DNA of 64,000 nucleotides, from assembly GCA_021234155.1 (NCBI GenBank), contig JAJEKV010000004.1, positions 27,922,919 to 27,986,918 on the forward strand, given 5' to 3'. The notes beneath the pieces were generated by a model. It was not told the DNA's origin, made no database searches, and saw only the letters and a list, made by a program, of their open reading frames with translations. How positions within the stretch are numbered: position 1 is the stretch's first letter; the number at the start of each line of letters is the position of its first letter. Made by a program: the position numbers and the translations under genes. This document shows positions 11,098 through 21,682 of the stretch, in pieces. Source of the stretch: Isoetes taiwanensis (lineage: Eukaryota; Streptophyta; Lycopodiopsida; Isoetales; Isoetaceae).

Positions 11098-11458
11098 ATA
11101 TTTACTATTACAATATGTAAGAGTCTTGATGGCAAAACACCATTTAACCTATACCATTTAAGCTATAATACTTTTATAAAAAAAGAATGGAACATTTTAT
11201 TATATGAAAGAACATTAATCCTATGAATGGACAACTTTATTTCAAGTCCACTTTGTGCCGCTAATGGTTTATGGTCTACATATACTTACAAATACAATAA
11301 TAAGATAAGATAAGATAAACCCAACAAAAAAAACTACCATGAAGAACTATGAAGCTGAGCTGTGATAATAAATTATAATAATAAACCATTAAAAACCACA
11401 CTATGTAAGAAACCACATTACGTAACTAGTAATGATTATTAACACATTAACCCGAAAG

Positions 11459-11600
11459 TAATACCTCACTTTATTATATTATACTACTTATTTGTAAAAA
11501 TTGGTACTTGTACTGATTGTTTTGTTGCCCAAAATAATACCTCACTTTATTATATTATACTACTTGTAAAAACTGGTACTTGTACTAATTGTTTTGTTGG
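11459..11600. repeat. Tandem duplication, about 70-bp unit
   Basis: AATACCTCACTTTATTATAT and the following sequence to TTGTTTTGTTG occur twice back to back (about 11,459-11,530 and 11,534-11,600) with a few differences. The surrounding 11,098-11,623 is AT-rich with no gene seen. Confidence 0.75.
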
Positions 11601-11623
11601 GGGTTGTGTAGGTGGCACATTTA

Positions 11624-12476
11624 CTATTTCGAATCTATGTGCCTCCTAGGCCACAAAAGCAATCCTACGACATACTGAACTTGAGCTTGCCAATCCACGG
11701 GTACGCCAAGCTCGCGTGACAAGACTTCATACTGGTAGAGGCACCTGAAGAAGAAGTTCATCTGCGGCTTCCATCCAGCCCAAAAATCAATTCCTTCTTT
11801 TTGAAACCACTGCCTGGGGACAAGGTACTCTGCATTGAAATCTCTGGTCTGTAAGACTTCATCCCGTTCGCGCTTAAGCATGGCGGGCCACTGCTCATGG
11901 CGGTCCACATTCAGAAGACCCATGGCAAGGAAAAGGTTGAACTCGAGGTAGAGCTGCAGGGAGGACTCGAGAGTGGTCCTAATCCCGTAGTGGAAGAAGT
12001 TGCTATACGTGATCCATGCCAGCTTGTGGAGCTGGATTCCGTTGCGAACCATGTAGAGCACTGAGGCAAGCTGGTCCAGGTTGAACAGCTCCTTTATAAC
12101 ATCACAGAGATCACCATCTCCAGAGGTCCATCCCCAACTGGGCTCCTTCCAAGAGCTTAACAATTGCAGCTTGCCAGGGACGAGAATGCTACTTGAAGCG
12201 CATATCGAATCTGGGTATACCTTGGTAGGACTTAGCTTCTCGAAGTGTGCTGCTGTGGGGTGGTACTTGGAGGCCTCCGTATCAGCAAAGTCGTTCAGTA
12301 GCTGCAAACTTGCGCGCAAAATGACGGATTGCCTTCTCCAAACGACTTTCGGGGATGCCTTCTCTTAGCTGCAACCTCGTCACCATGTAGTCGTTCACTC
12401 TCACTTCCTCGGCCCAAAGTAGATCTGCCAACACCTGCCACGGTATGTTATGGGACTGGTGAGCGCTTGTCGCCAT
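11624..12476 (-). pseudogene. Unidentified single-exon gene with a frameshift
   Basis: A frame starting at ATG 12476 (MATSAHQSHNIPWQVLADLL) runs to about 12,300. The reading then continues in another frame (LQLLNDFADTEASKYHP) to the stop at 11624, about 280 residues in all. A one-base change near CGCAAGTTTGCAG joins the two. The protein is rich in Trp, Leu and Phe (WITYSNFFHYGIRTTLESS, YLEFNLFLAMGLLNVD) with no motif I recognise, no signal peptide and no clear membrane segment. Base composition is visibly richer in G+C than the flanks, suggesting formerly selected coding sequence. Whether the shift is real or a sequence error cannot be told. Confidence 0.45.
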
Positions 12477-12851
12477 AGCTGCTTAGATCTCTCAAGATTT
12501 CTTCACATTCTTTTGCATTTCAAGTCTAGTTCCTTGGCGCACAAGTCATTGCAAGTTCTTGGAAACAGGCTTTGTTTACAAAGCTAATATCGTGTTGTTT
12601 ACCTGCATTCCTCTCCTTTTTTTGCTTGCAAGGTCTTTTTAATCTTTATTTGTTAGGGATGAGTTCAATACGTGAGGTAAAAGCTGAGGTAAGCACCTGG
12701 TCAGTTGCAGCCCGCCCGTAACTGCGGCCATAACATGTCAAAGACTAATAAAAACGGTCTTAAGTAATGCACATCATGCCAGAAAATGCTGCGGCTATAA
12801 CAGAAAATGCTGCGGCTATAACATGTCGTGTTGGGGAACTTTTTAGCCTCA
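12477..12851. other. Non-coding, short tandem repeat
   Basis: No gene is seen. A 20-base unit (AGAAAATGCTGCGGCTATAAC) is repeated twice at about 12,780-12,822. Confidence 0.4.
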
Positions 12852-12860
12852 TAAAATCTT

Positions 12861-13576
12861 GGGAAATTTATCAAAATAACCTTAATTGTTGACTTAATTC
12901 CCAAAAAGCCCTTTGTATTTTTTAAATTCTCAAAATGCCCTTAATTCTTAAATATTTTCCCAGATAGCCCTTTGTATTTTAAACATCACCAAAAAGCATG
13001 TACTTACGATAGACGATCATTTTCTAAGAGGAAGTGGTTCTTACAAATGACAATAGTTTGGAAAATAAATTTCAAAAATCATTATGACAAAAATATGCAA
13101 CAGAAATGTCAAATAGAATTTCTACAATTGCCTTCATTATGCACGACATTACAACAACGTGTGCACTTGTACATATGCTTTTTTCAAGGTTTTCTTTTAG
13201 GCCTACCAGAAGGATGACATGTTGCAGGAGGTAGCAATTCATTATTTTCAAGAAGTTCAATATTTGGAGGATAGATACGGACATCATATAAATAGCAAAA
13301 TGAGCTGTGCAAGTAACATGTATTATAAAGCAGCTTCTTCACAAGATGCCCACAAAGCTTCCCCTTCAATACGATTTCTACAAAAGCATTGTTAGTTATC
13401 TTCGATCATTTCTGGTATTAGAATGATAGGCTTATCTCTAGCTTTTGGTGATTTTTAAATTACAAGGGGTTATTTGGGAAAATACTTAAGAATTAAGGGC
13501 ATTTTGGGAATTTCACAAATACGAAAGGCTTTTTGGGAATTAAGTCAAGAATTAAGGTTATTTTGGTAAATTTCCC
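12861..13576. mobile_element. 716-bp MULE deletion derivative with 9-bp TSD
   Basis: Long inverted ends pair: GGGAAATTTATCAAAATAACC at 12,861 with the inverted 13,576 end GGGAAATTTACCAAAATAACC. The pairing continues imperfectly for about 140 bases. TAAAATCTT flanks both ends (12,852-12,860 and 13,577-13,585), the 9-bp duplication expected of Mutator-like elements. The interior keeps the end of a transposase gene (next entry), which confirms the superfamily. Confidence 0.88.
13080..13370 (-). pseudogene. 3' remnant of a Mutator-like transposase
   Basis: On the minus strand, LCGHLVKKLLYN is followed by YDVRIYPPNIELLENNELLP, then PSGRPKRKP, and in a shifted frame MYKCTRCCNVVHNEGNCRNS. This is the usual C-terminal layout of plant MuDR/FAR1-type transposases: a Y..I.P segment, a GRPK basic box and a CX2CX4HX4C zinc knuckle (13,124-13,165). 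The DDE core is deleted and a frameshift separates the GRPK box from the knuckle. It is therefore a relic inside a non-autonomous element. Confidence 0.75.
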
Positions 13577-13680
13577 TAAAATCTTCTCGTGTTTCCAAAA
13601 TAGCAAGATATTTTATCTTCCTAAATGGAAACTTTATACACATACTAGTTAGGGAAGGGGAAAAGGGGAAACTTCCAGAT

Positions 13681-13770
13681 AGTTACGGTGCCCAAATAAG
13701 CTGAAAACTTTGTAAACTTTGTAAGTTTGAGTTAAGCTGGAAACTTATAAGTTTGAATATGTAGCATAAT
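13681..13770. repeat. Dispersed repeat piece
   Basis: ACGGTGCCCAAATAAGCTG onwards matches 2,780-2,825. The following GAGTTAAGCTGGAAACTTAT matches 3,796-3,835. The copy links two pieces that are separate at the left of the window. Confidence 0.7.
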
Positions 13771-13795
13771 AACAGGGGTTTTTTTTTGTATTTTC

Positions 13796-14343
13796 ATTAG
13801 GGTTTTTTTGAGATTAAAAAAGGGCCTTCAAAACATGCCAACTAAGCCAAATGAAGATAAATGAACTACCAATCAGAAATCAGAGCCTGACGGGTCCAGT
13901 CAGCAAAACTGTTATAACTAACTCACTGGATCACATTTTCTAGTATAACTATTGATAGAAAAGTCCAAATGGGCTCTCGTTTAGTGCAATAGATAGATCT
14001 CGTTGAGATCTTTCCAACCTTAGGTGCTTTGCACATATTTTAACCATTTATGATTGTCAAAACTCCAAAAAATATAGTTTTTACCATTTGTTACTATCCT
14101 ACGGGGCTAAAAGATATGCAAACCACCTAAGGTTGGAAAGATCTCAATGAGATCTATCTATTGCACCAAACAAGAGCTCATTTGGACTTTTCTATCAACA
14201 CTTATGCTAGAAAATGTGATCCAGTGAGTTAGTTATAACTGTTTTGCTGACTGGATTACCAGTTCTGTTTTCTGATTGGTAGTTCATATAGCTTAGTCAG
14301 CAATTCTTAGAAGGCCCTTTTATGATCTCAAAAAATCCCTAAT
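13796..14343. mobile_element. 548-bp long inverted-repeat element
   Basis: The arms pair over more than 200 bases each: ATTAGGGTTTTTTTGAGAT at the left with inverted ATTAGGGATTTTTTGAGAT at the right. Inside the arms, AACTACCAATCAGAAA, ACTAACTCACTGGATCACA and TAGATCTCGTTGAGATCTT also pair. The centre (about 14,040-14,110) is an unpaired loop. No coding capacity and no sure target duplication, so the superfamily is open. Confidence 0.78.
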
Positions 14344-14940
14344 GTGTACGGTTTTTCCAATGGTTTTTATATGATTTGATGGGCGTATTACACAAGGCCT
14401 ACTAATTAGTACATCTAGAGTGCCCATTGTATTTGCATACGCTTGAATTAATTTTAATGCCTCTTTTCAATAGTGTAGACCCATATATGTAGTATTTTTC
14501 AGTAGTATTTTTCAGTTAAGTTTTATTTTTCGTATTATATTTTATTTTGCTCGACATGCAAAGCTCGAGCAGCTCATTTTAGGGTTTTTTGCTGTAAGGG
14601 ATCTCGATGATTAAGCTACCATTTAAACAGATCGTCGTTGCAGAGAGTAGCTTCTTCATAAAAAATGGTGGCAGATCTTATAACAGGGGGCGTGGTTATG
14701 TGGGTCGGATTCAAGCAGGTCTCATAGAGCAAAGTTACGTGTTTTAGGGCAAAGTTACGTTTTATGTTTCTTATGCTTCTGGCAGCATCGGATTTGGGCA
14801 GCGCTTAACCGGTTCCAGCAGAGAGCTACCTGAGTGCTTGAAGCAGATGCTTGCCAATCCATGAAAGTCCTTCCTCCTGCTTTTCTGTTTTAAACGATGG
14901 AGCTATTTTCCTTTTTTCATCTCTGTGAACATGTAGACGC
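14344..14940. other. Non-coding, no gene seen
   Basis: I see no supported reading frame, RNA gene or repeat here beyond short T-rich runs. Confidence 0.35.
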
Positions 14941-14966
14941 CCTTCAGCTTACGGTTTGGAGGCCAT

Positions 14967-15620
14967 TCAGCTTAGGGTTTTTAGGCCCACAGACAGATTG
15001 ATTGGTTTGCGGTGCTGGGGATGCAGAGATTTGACTTCTTCTTCTCCTCCTTGGTATTCCCTCCATAGCTGAGAAACCATCTCTTTTCTTTCCTGCATTC
15101 TTACCACATCCTTCATCTTGGGTCGATCTTCTGCTGAAGCTCTTGTGCACAACAGAGCCATCTGCACCAACTCTTCAATGTCACCAAGGTTTGCTTCCAT
15201 TTCCAACAGAATACGCGCCATCATAATGATGCCAAAGGTCATGAACCCCGTAAGGTTGCTGCTTCTATCTACACATACCCAGATATGGATATGGAAGCGG
15301 CCTTGCTTGCAAGCCCACCTGGTGCCCATTTTGCTTTAAGGCATTATTTGGATGAAGGAATCACCATATCTCTAGCTCCGGCATCCACATCATCTCTGAC
15401 ATTAAGCTCTTCTTCCAGTCCCATTAGTAAGTAGTAAATAAATCTCTTCTTACCTGGCTTTTCCAGCAAAATGTTGGCAGCCTTTACATCACGGTGTATT
15501 ATCTTCGGGTCACAATGTTCATGAAGATAAGCAAGACCTCAAGCTGCACCTAAAGCTATACGTTTCCGAATCTCCCAAGTAAGTGCTTTTCTTTCACGAT
15601 GTTCAATAATGGTTTGGATT
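14967..15620 (-). pseudogene. SERK-type LRR receptor kinase, broken
   Basis: From high to low coordinates the minus strand gives WEIRKRIALGAA, stop, [29 protein letters not shown], then after a gap GDIEELVQMALLCTRASAED, RPKMKDVVRM. These are the catalytic-loop segment (HRDVKAAN) and the C-lobe end of SERK/BAK1-type receptor kinases. Intact SERKs are co-receptors at the plasma membrane for brassinosteroid and immune signalling. A TGA at 15,539-15,541 replaces the arginine expected in AARGL. The DFG loop, APE region, extracellular repeats and membrane helix are absent. It is a decayed fragment, probably captured or left by duplication. Confidence 0.78.
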
Positions 15621-16494
15621 GCATACTTTTATAAGCTTATCAATTTTTCAATCTCATTAATGTTATGGTGTTTAGTCTACAGATTCTGTAATGGTCCTAG
15701 AGAAGAATCTTTCCAAAAGACACGATGCAGCTGAAAAGGCGGTGCCGGTTACAACAACTGCAGTTGAAAAGGTAGTGCTAGTTGCAACAACTGGTTTGTG
15801 TTGTGAAGACGAATTTGATCTTGCAGTGTTGAGGATTCAAGGTCCATGGTCCGAAGAAGATTCAAGTGTGAGCTCTTTGTCTATTTAATTTTAAAACTGT
15901 GAATATGGTTCCGGTTATCAAACTGTCTGTGATTATGGCTTATATTTGAGAAGTGTTGTTCAATATTCTGTGTATCTGATCTGAAACTAACAAATATAAC
16001 TCTAGCCATTACCATATTATCTGTTATTCTATTATCATGTATGTAAAGCGATGATTGCTAGATGCTTGTCAAAACCTCACCATCAGTTACCACGAAGCAC
16101 AGCCGATCAATTTAGATGAGGAAACAATGTTATTTGGTCAGATTCATTGTAAAGCCTTGAAATATAAATTCTCTTAGAAGCATCCCTCTGAGTATAGCTG
16201 TTGGTGAATTTGCTATACCCTTTGTTTCAGCTGGTTAACCTACTAGATTAGTTAATCTTCTCGGTTGAGCCTTTTAATGTTCAAGCTAATGTATTTGAAG
16301 AAGTTTCTAAAAGGTGAGCTTCTAAATATTTAAACGATGGTTATCTAGTACACTTCAAATATTAAATCCTTAGTGCATATTTCGATTCCAAGGTTCAAGA
16401 TGCAACCCTACACTATCTTTATGTTTTAAGTGTCTTTTATATTCTCACGTCTGTTTTTTTTTTATGGCCCGAAGGGCCAAAAAAATTTTTTAGT
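15621..16494. other. Mostly non-coding stretch
   Basis: A 65-codon plus-strand frame at 15,691-15,888 (containing CCEDEFDLAVLRIQGPWSEE) has no match I recognise. At 16,465-16,483 GGCCCGAAGGGCC sits between T and A runs and forms a hairpin. Otherwise AT-rich with nothing supported. Confidence 0.3.
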
Positions 16495-16950
16495 ATAATA
16501 ACCAACACATAACTACCATTGACATTAATAAATATAACCATTGGATCCAACACATTTAAATTAAAATCCCCCTTAAACCCCCTTTGGTTTGGGTGCATAT
16601 TCACACGGGGGGTGACGTAGGGCAGCGAGAGCCCTCATAATTGTATTTTGCACGTACGAAATCAACACCATATAGTATTCCGGTTGAAATCTTATAGTAT
16701 TTTGCGAATCTTATTATACAGTATAGCAAATCTTGTACTTGCATACCCCACAAATGAGGAACTTTATGTACGGTGTAGATTAAGGAATAAGGGGCGAATA
16801 TGCCAATCCGGACGACTCGATGCCCGGAGTCACCCCCCGTGTGAATATGCACCCAAACCAAAGGGGGTTTAAGGGGGATTTTAATTTAAATGTGTTGGAT
16901 CCAATGGTTATATTTATTAATGTCAATGGTAGTTATGTGTTGGTTATTAT
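16495..16950. mobile_element. 456-bp palindromic element with 122-bp inverted arms
   Basis: Bases 16,495-16,616 and 16,829-16,950 appear to be exact reverse complements. They begin ATAATAACCAACACATAACT and end at CACACGGGGGGTGAC. A 212-base loop separates them. The right arm directly abuts the dispersed repeat at 16,951. Such arms are typical of foldback or long-TIR MITEs. No coding capacity, and no clear target duplication. Confidence 0.85.
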
Positions 16951-17176
16951 GTATTCTCTACTCTTCACATGGAATGCCCATCGAAGATACTTCCTAACAC
17001 TCCATTCTTCACATGGAATGCCCACCAAAGATGGGCAACTAACTTCACTTATAGCATTGCCCAACAATGCTAGACATAGTAACTAGTTAGGATATAGTGC
17101 AAGGTGGACATGTCTGGAATGTATTCTACACAAGATTTTGATGGTCTCTCATAAACTTCCAATGTTTTAGTTTGGT
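16951..17176 (+). repeat. Dispersed repeat copy 2, without MITE
   Basis: This copy matches 3,848-4,048 plus 4,528-4,567 and lacks the 479-bp insertion. It keeps a single GATTTTGA at 17,134-17,141 where copy 1 has the duplicated CATTTTGA. It serves as the natural empty site for the MITE. Confidence 0.85.
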
Positions 17177-18954
17177 ATTGTGAGAGCTGCTTGCGGCGGG
17201 CTAAGATTTAATCCCAGTACCGTATTAGGAATCATATCTTTTGACCAATTTGAGCAACTTAATGGCGTTTAGTTGTTATTGAAGGAAAGTTTTTGAAGTT
17301 TTTATGCCACGTGCAATGTCTGAATATGGAAAATTCGGAGACATCATGTGATCGGCCTACCTTGCGAGCAGTGAAAATTTTAGTGGCCCCGGCGGGCCAT
17401 TTGGCCAAATTACAGGTTCAGGCAAAATGCGACGGCCGGCTTGAGTAGGATGCCTTACCTACAGACTACCTGCAGATTCGCCATTTTGTGGCACTTTATT
17501 ACCTATTACGACATTAGAATGGCCAATTAGATGTTTGCCAATTGGAGTGGTATCGACTTTGGGGCCAATTTAGTCCCAAGTGAGAACTAGATATGCTTAT
17601 GGAATGGCCATTTAGGCCACTTGGCCAAATCCTGTAATGCCTTAAGTTCGCCAAATAACTCATTAAGAGGCCCCCTAATAAATTCGTCACTTATGGGGGG
17701 CCAACATTATTAGAAGTTTTTATTTCTAAATATATCTACCAACTAAGAATAATCACGCTCTTTTGAAAAATCAAATGTCGAGGCACTTTTCATTCCTCTT
17801 TATGAAGACTCCGGCATCCGATTTACGATTCTCCCTACCAGCAATCTGTGCATTATTGAAATACATAGGGTATGAATTCAAATTCATACAATATGTAACT
17901 TAACACATTTATATAGGATAGCGACTTCTTTATGTTTGGGCAACTAGCTTTATATTTAATAAGAATCTAGCTAAAAATCGCCATTTGAGCTAAACATTAT
18001 TAGGTATTTGGTTCAAAAATTGCCAATTGGGTTACAGCCACATTAGAAAAAAATAGGAAAAATGGCCAGTTCAGGCTACGCTTTTGGGGGCATATTTTAC
18101 AAGGAATGGCCAATTCATTATACTTATACAAAATTATAGGTCCCTTAAAATTTTCCCTGCTTGCGAGACACTGGGCTGTTGCATGCCGGTGGAAAAGGGG
18201 GAGTTTCGTGCCAGCTCCGACGGTGTTCGGAAATGGCTTAGAAGCCATGTTTGCTTTCGATTATTGTATCTCTGGTTCATATGCGGCAGTCCTGTGGCAA
18301 GCTTCTGAATCGATGCCTTCTGGTTTTCGGTTGTTTATGGAAGTGATGTCAGGAGCTGTTCTTGACATCTGTGCCATTTATGTTATATTCCCATCTAAGT
18401 GGAAAACCCGAAGATTGGATGGAATTTTGTGGATGGAATTTGATTTTGGCTTTGCTTTGGTCTTTCATTCTTCATGGAACTGATGTGCATAGCTGTTGAT
18501 GACCTGTCTGTTTTGTTCCTATGTAAATGTTGGATCTAGTTGTCTGCTTTGAGATAGTTATCATTAGGTGCTCGAAGAAGAGGAACATAGGGGAATAGGG
18601 ACGTTTTGGAAGGTTGTAGATATGTTTTTGTGTGATCCATTGTACATGCTGTAATCTATTGTGTTGGAATGTGAATAAGTAAGAGTTGCTAATGTACAAA
18701 GCTTTTGATATGAATATCATGGTCAATGCAAAGGCTGTGAATTTAATGGATGGTAAAATTAAATGTTTGCATGCTTGAAATCGACCTTAGAAGGTGGCAA
18801 AGCTTTTTGTTTGGGGAAAACAATGTTAGCTATTGATTTGGTATGATGCTTGGGATATGCCGAGGATCAATGGTTGATATTCAACCTTAAAAACAAAACC
18901 CATAATACTTGTAAAAAGAATTATAGAGAGGGGCAAGTAACTCAACTATCGTAA
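17177..18954. other. Non-coding, no gene supported
   Basis: A plus-strand frame at 18,106-18,483 (about 125 codons, starting MANSLYLYKIIGPLKF) has no recognisable motif and no splice support. GGCC-rich motifs (GGCCATTTGGCCA, CCGGCGGGCCATTTGGCC) recur at 17,380-17,640. Nothing further is supported. Confidence 0.3.
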
Positions 18955-19314
18955 TTGCGGCCGGTGCACTGCCTCTTTTGTGATAGAGTCCATCATGCAC
19001 AGACGATGAAAGATATGGGCTACAATCTCCGATTGCTGGAAATTATAAGGGTACTGGCGGACAAGGATGATTATGTTAGAAAAGCGGATAAGAAGCGAGT
19101 AACGAGTTGCTTCAACTGGCTGCAGCTGAATCCGGGAATACAGAAATTGGATAGCTACAAGCATGATTTCCTGATAGGCGACTTTGGAAAAATTTGTGTA
19201 AATTGCTGTGAGACGAACCCTACCGAGTATATTTGCAGAGCCTTATTGGCTAGAAAAGTTGAAACGGAAAAGAAAATTGGGGAAACCTCTACGGGCAGGA
19301 AGGCAGGTAAGTGA
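18955..19314 (+). CDS. Hypothetical 119-residue Cys-containing protein
   Basis: The frame has two cysteine pairs far apart (HCLFCDRVHHAQ near the start and CVNCCETNPTEYIC near residue 80). A basic, Lys-rich tail ends TGRKAGK. The spaced CxxC pairs could bind a metal. No family is recognised, no neighbouring exon was found, and the frame is short enough to be chance. Marked as a candidate only. Confidence 0.25.
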   Translation: MRPVHCLFCDRVHHAQTMKDMGYNLRLLEIIRVLADKDDYVRKADKKRVTSCFNWLQLNPGIQKLDSYKHDFLIGDFGKICVNCCETNPTEYICRALLARKVETEKKIGETSTGRKAGK

Positions 19315-20707
19315 AAGGATGAGAAATGAATAGTAAAGTGGCATGAAGAAATGGGAGAAACCAAGGCCGTTTTCTTCTTTTTGTTTTGTTTTTCTTTTTA
19401 AAGTTATGAATCCTTGCTTCTTATCACGTCCCAAATGTCCTCTCGAGCACTAGTTCTCGGCAAAATGTATATTATCTGATACGTATTACGAAGTTTTTGT
19501 AGTAACTTTGTGGGAAATAAGTAGGATTTTATAGCTTCTAAATGCGGATGAACCAGGACTCTAAGTGTAGTTCTACTAGCACTCTTCCTGGACGAAAATA
19601 CATCAATAGTTACAGAAGAAAGGGAAAGCATGCAAGGAAGATTGTAGGTGGCGGACGCAAGAGGAGGATAAACCATCGAAATTTGGAGGCTGGGAGTTGC
19701 CGGAATGAACCAGGATGACAGCAGAAGTACCATTTGAATAGATGCGGATAAGATAAGATAATAATAACAGAAGTAAAAAAATAACAAAATGACGAATACT
19801 CCTATATGACTGACACCTCGAAACACAAACATCCAATTAACTTACGATCTGACTAATGAATATGAATAACACTAGAATATACGCCACATGTCTAAGCAAA
19901 CAAATAATGCAGGTACCTTGACAAGGAACGCAGAAAAAAGGATATCTGAACGAGGATGCTCGAAAGGATGAAACTGAATATAGATAAAAGAGTAAAAGGT
20001 GGACGGAACAAGATACGAGACAGTGAGGCCCAGCCTTTGCCGTACACCAGGATAGCGAGGGCTAGACCCAACAGCTGGTACTCTGGACCACCAAAAACTC
20101 AATTTCTGACTGACAATAGGGCTATGGGGGACCCTAGATCATAAGTCAGGAGGAATGATATAAGACAAATGAGATATCGTCAAAAAGGAGAGTGGGCTAT
20201 GCTACAGACTGAGGAGTACAACTCTTGTCGTCCGGATGGCGAGGGCCCGACTCTTCAACTGGTGCCTGGGTCACCAAAATGACAAGAATATTTATCAATA
20301 TTTATCTATACTTATCTATATATGGTAGTTATCTATCAGAAACCTAAATTAGCACAGAGAGGGTCACCCCCATCCAATCAATCAGAATGGTAAGGTAAAA
20401 CCTACCGACCGAGCATCTCACAAAGACAGGACCATGACCCCGCTGGAATCATTAAATACCAGAGTACATGCATAAAAACGGACGAGATTATGCATAAAAG
20501 TGGACGAGATTTATAAACAGCAAATTAGATCATGCTTAGAGGTGGGTAGAATAATTATGACTAATTCAGATTCTGCTTCAGTTTTTCAAATAAGGTACCG
20601 TTTGGGAGACGACATATATTGTACGAAGGGAATGCGGTGATACAAAGAGGAAAGCTCTATCATAGCCAGTCGGAGGAATTCGCCATTGAAATTGTGTCCA
20701 AGGCCCG

Positions 20708-21412
20708 ATGGCAGATCAAATCAGTCTCAGCCAACAGAAGAGGGGGGATGCAGCAGGAGCAGCGGTAAGCCAGCAGGACCTCAAGGACTTCTTAGCTCAG
20801 ATGAACAGGCAATTGGAAGCCAGGATCCCAAGCATGGACGCACTTAATACGCTGGCGGAAACGACGAATCGCAACAAGATAGCCATATCCAACATGGAAA
20901 CCAGGGTGCAAGGGGTCGAGAGGACAAGTGAGAAGGTGCAACGGAGGATAGACGAAATCGAAGAAGTGAAGGCCAAGATCATGCAGAGGTTGGTTGATTT
21001 AGAAAAGATAAATGTTGAGTTAGATGCATGAGAATCCTTTGATAGAATAAAACTGCACATCATGGAATTTGAGGAGCAGAATAGGATTAAACATGATGTT
21101 AGGTTGATAGGGGTAGCAGAGAAACCTAACAAAGACACATATCGAGTTACTGCAGAGGTAATAGAGGCAGTTTTCAAAGAGCATCGAAGCATAATTTTCA
21201 AAGCAGTGTGCTCGGGCCAATGGAGGGAACAAGCAAGACACATAAATCTGGCACTCAGGGATGGCAGCAAGGGAACGGATACGGCACATGAGGTCCAGAC
21301 TGAGGAGTGGGATCAAGGTGCTATAGAACATAACATATTCAAATCATATTTTCTGATCCTATGCAAAACCATTAATACAACAGTATATGAAACCAAATCT
21401 GCATCCTTTTGA
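20708..21412 (+). pseudogene. LINE ORF1-like protein, interrupted
   Basis: The first part (20,708-21,031) starts MADQISLSQQKRGDA and is a heptad-rich coiled coil (MDALNTLAETTNRNKIAI onward). It stops at a TGA. After a shift, 21,062-21,412 reads NRIKHDVRLIGVAEKPNKD and QARHINLALRDGS, resembling the nucleic-acid-binding part of L1-type ORF1 proteins, which coat LINE RNA. The two pieces are separated by a stop and about 30 bases, so the protein is broken. Confidence 0.55.
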
Positions 21413-21682
21413 GTTTCGTGTGTGTCCAGAGAATAAATATAGTCCACTTGTGAATTTGTCAAGGCGTAGCTTAAGGAACATGCAACATGCCGCAATTACT
21501 GTACTCTACATTCGTGTCTGAACCATAAAATTAGTAAGTATTAAGAGAAGAATGATTCTAGTAGATCAGAAATTGAAATGAACACATGCAAATGATGACG
21601 ATAAAAAAGCTTACTTTGCCCTAAATTTGCAAAGAGGGTCTTGGCTATTAATATGCAGCTCTGCACATAGTTCCCCTAAATT

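Noticed and set aside
16460-16490. Hairpin GGCCCGAAGGGCC followed by A/T runs, resembling a bacterial terminator
   Set aside because: This is plant nuclear DNA without a bacterial-type transcription unit; the hairpin lies near the end of a palindromic element.
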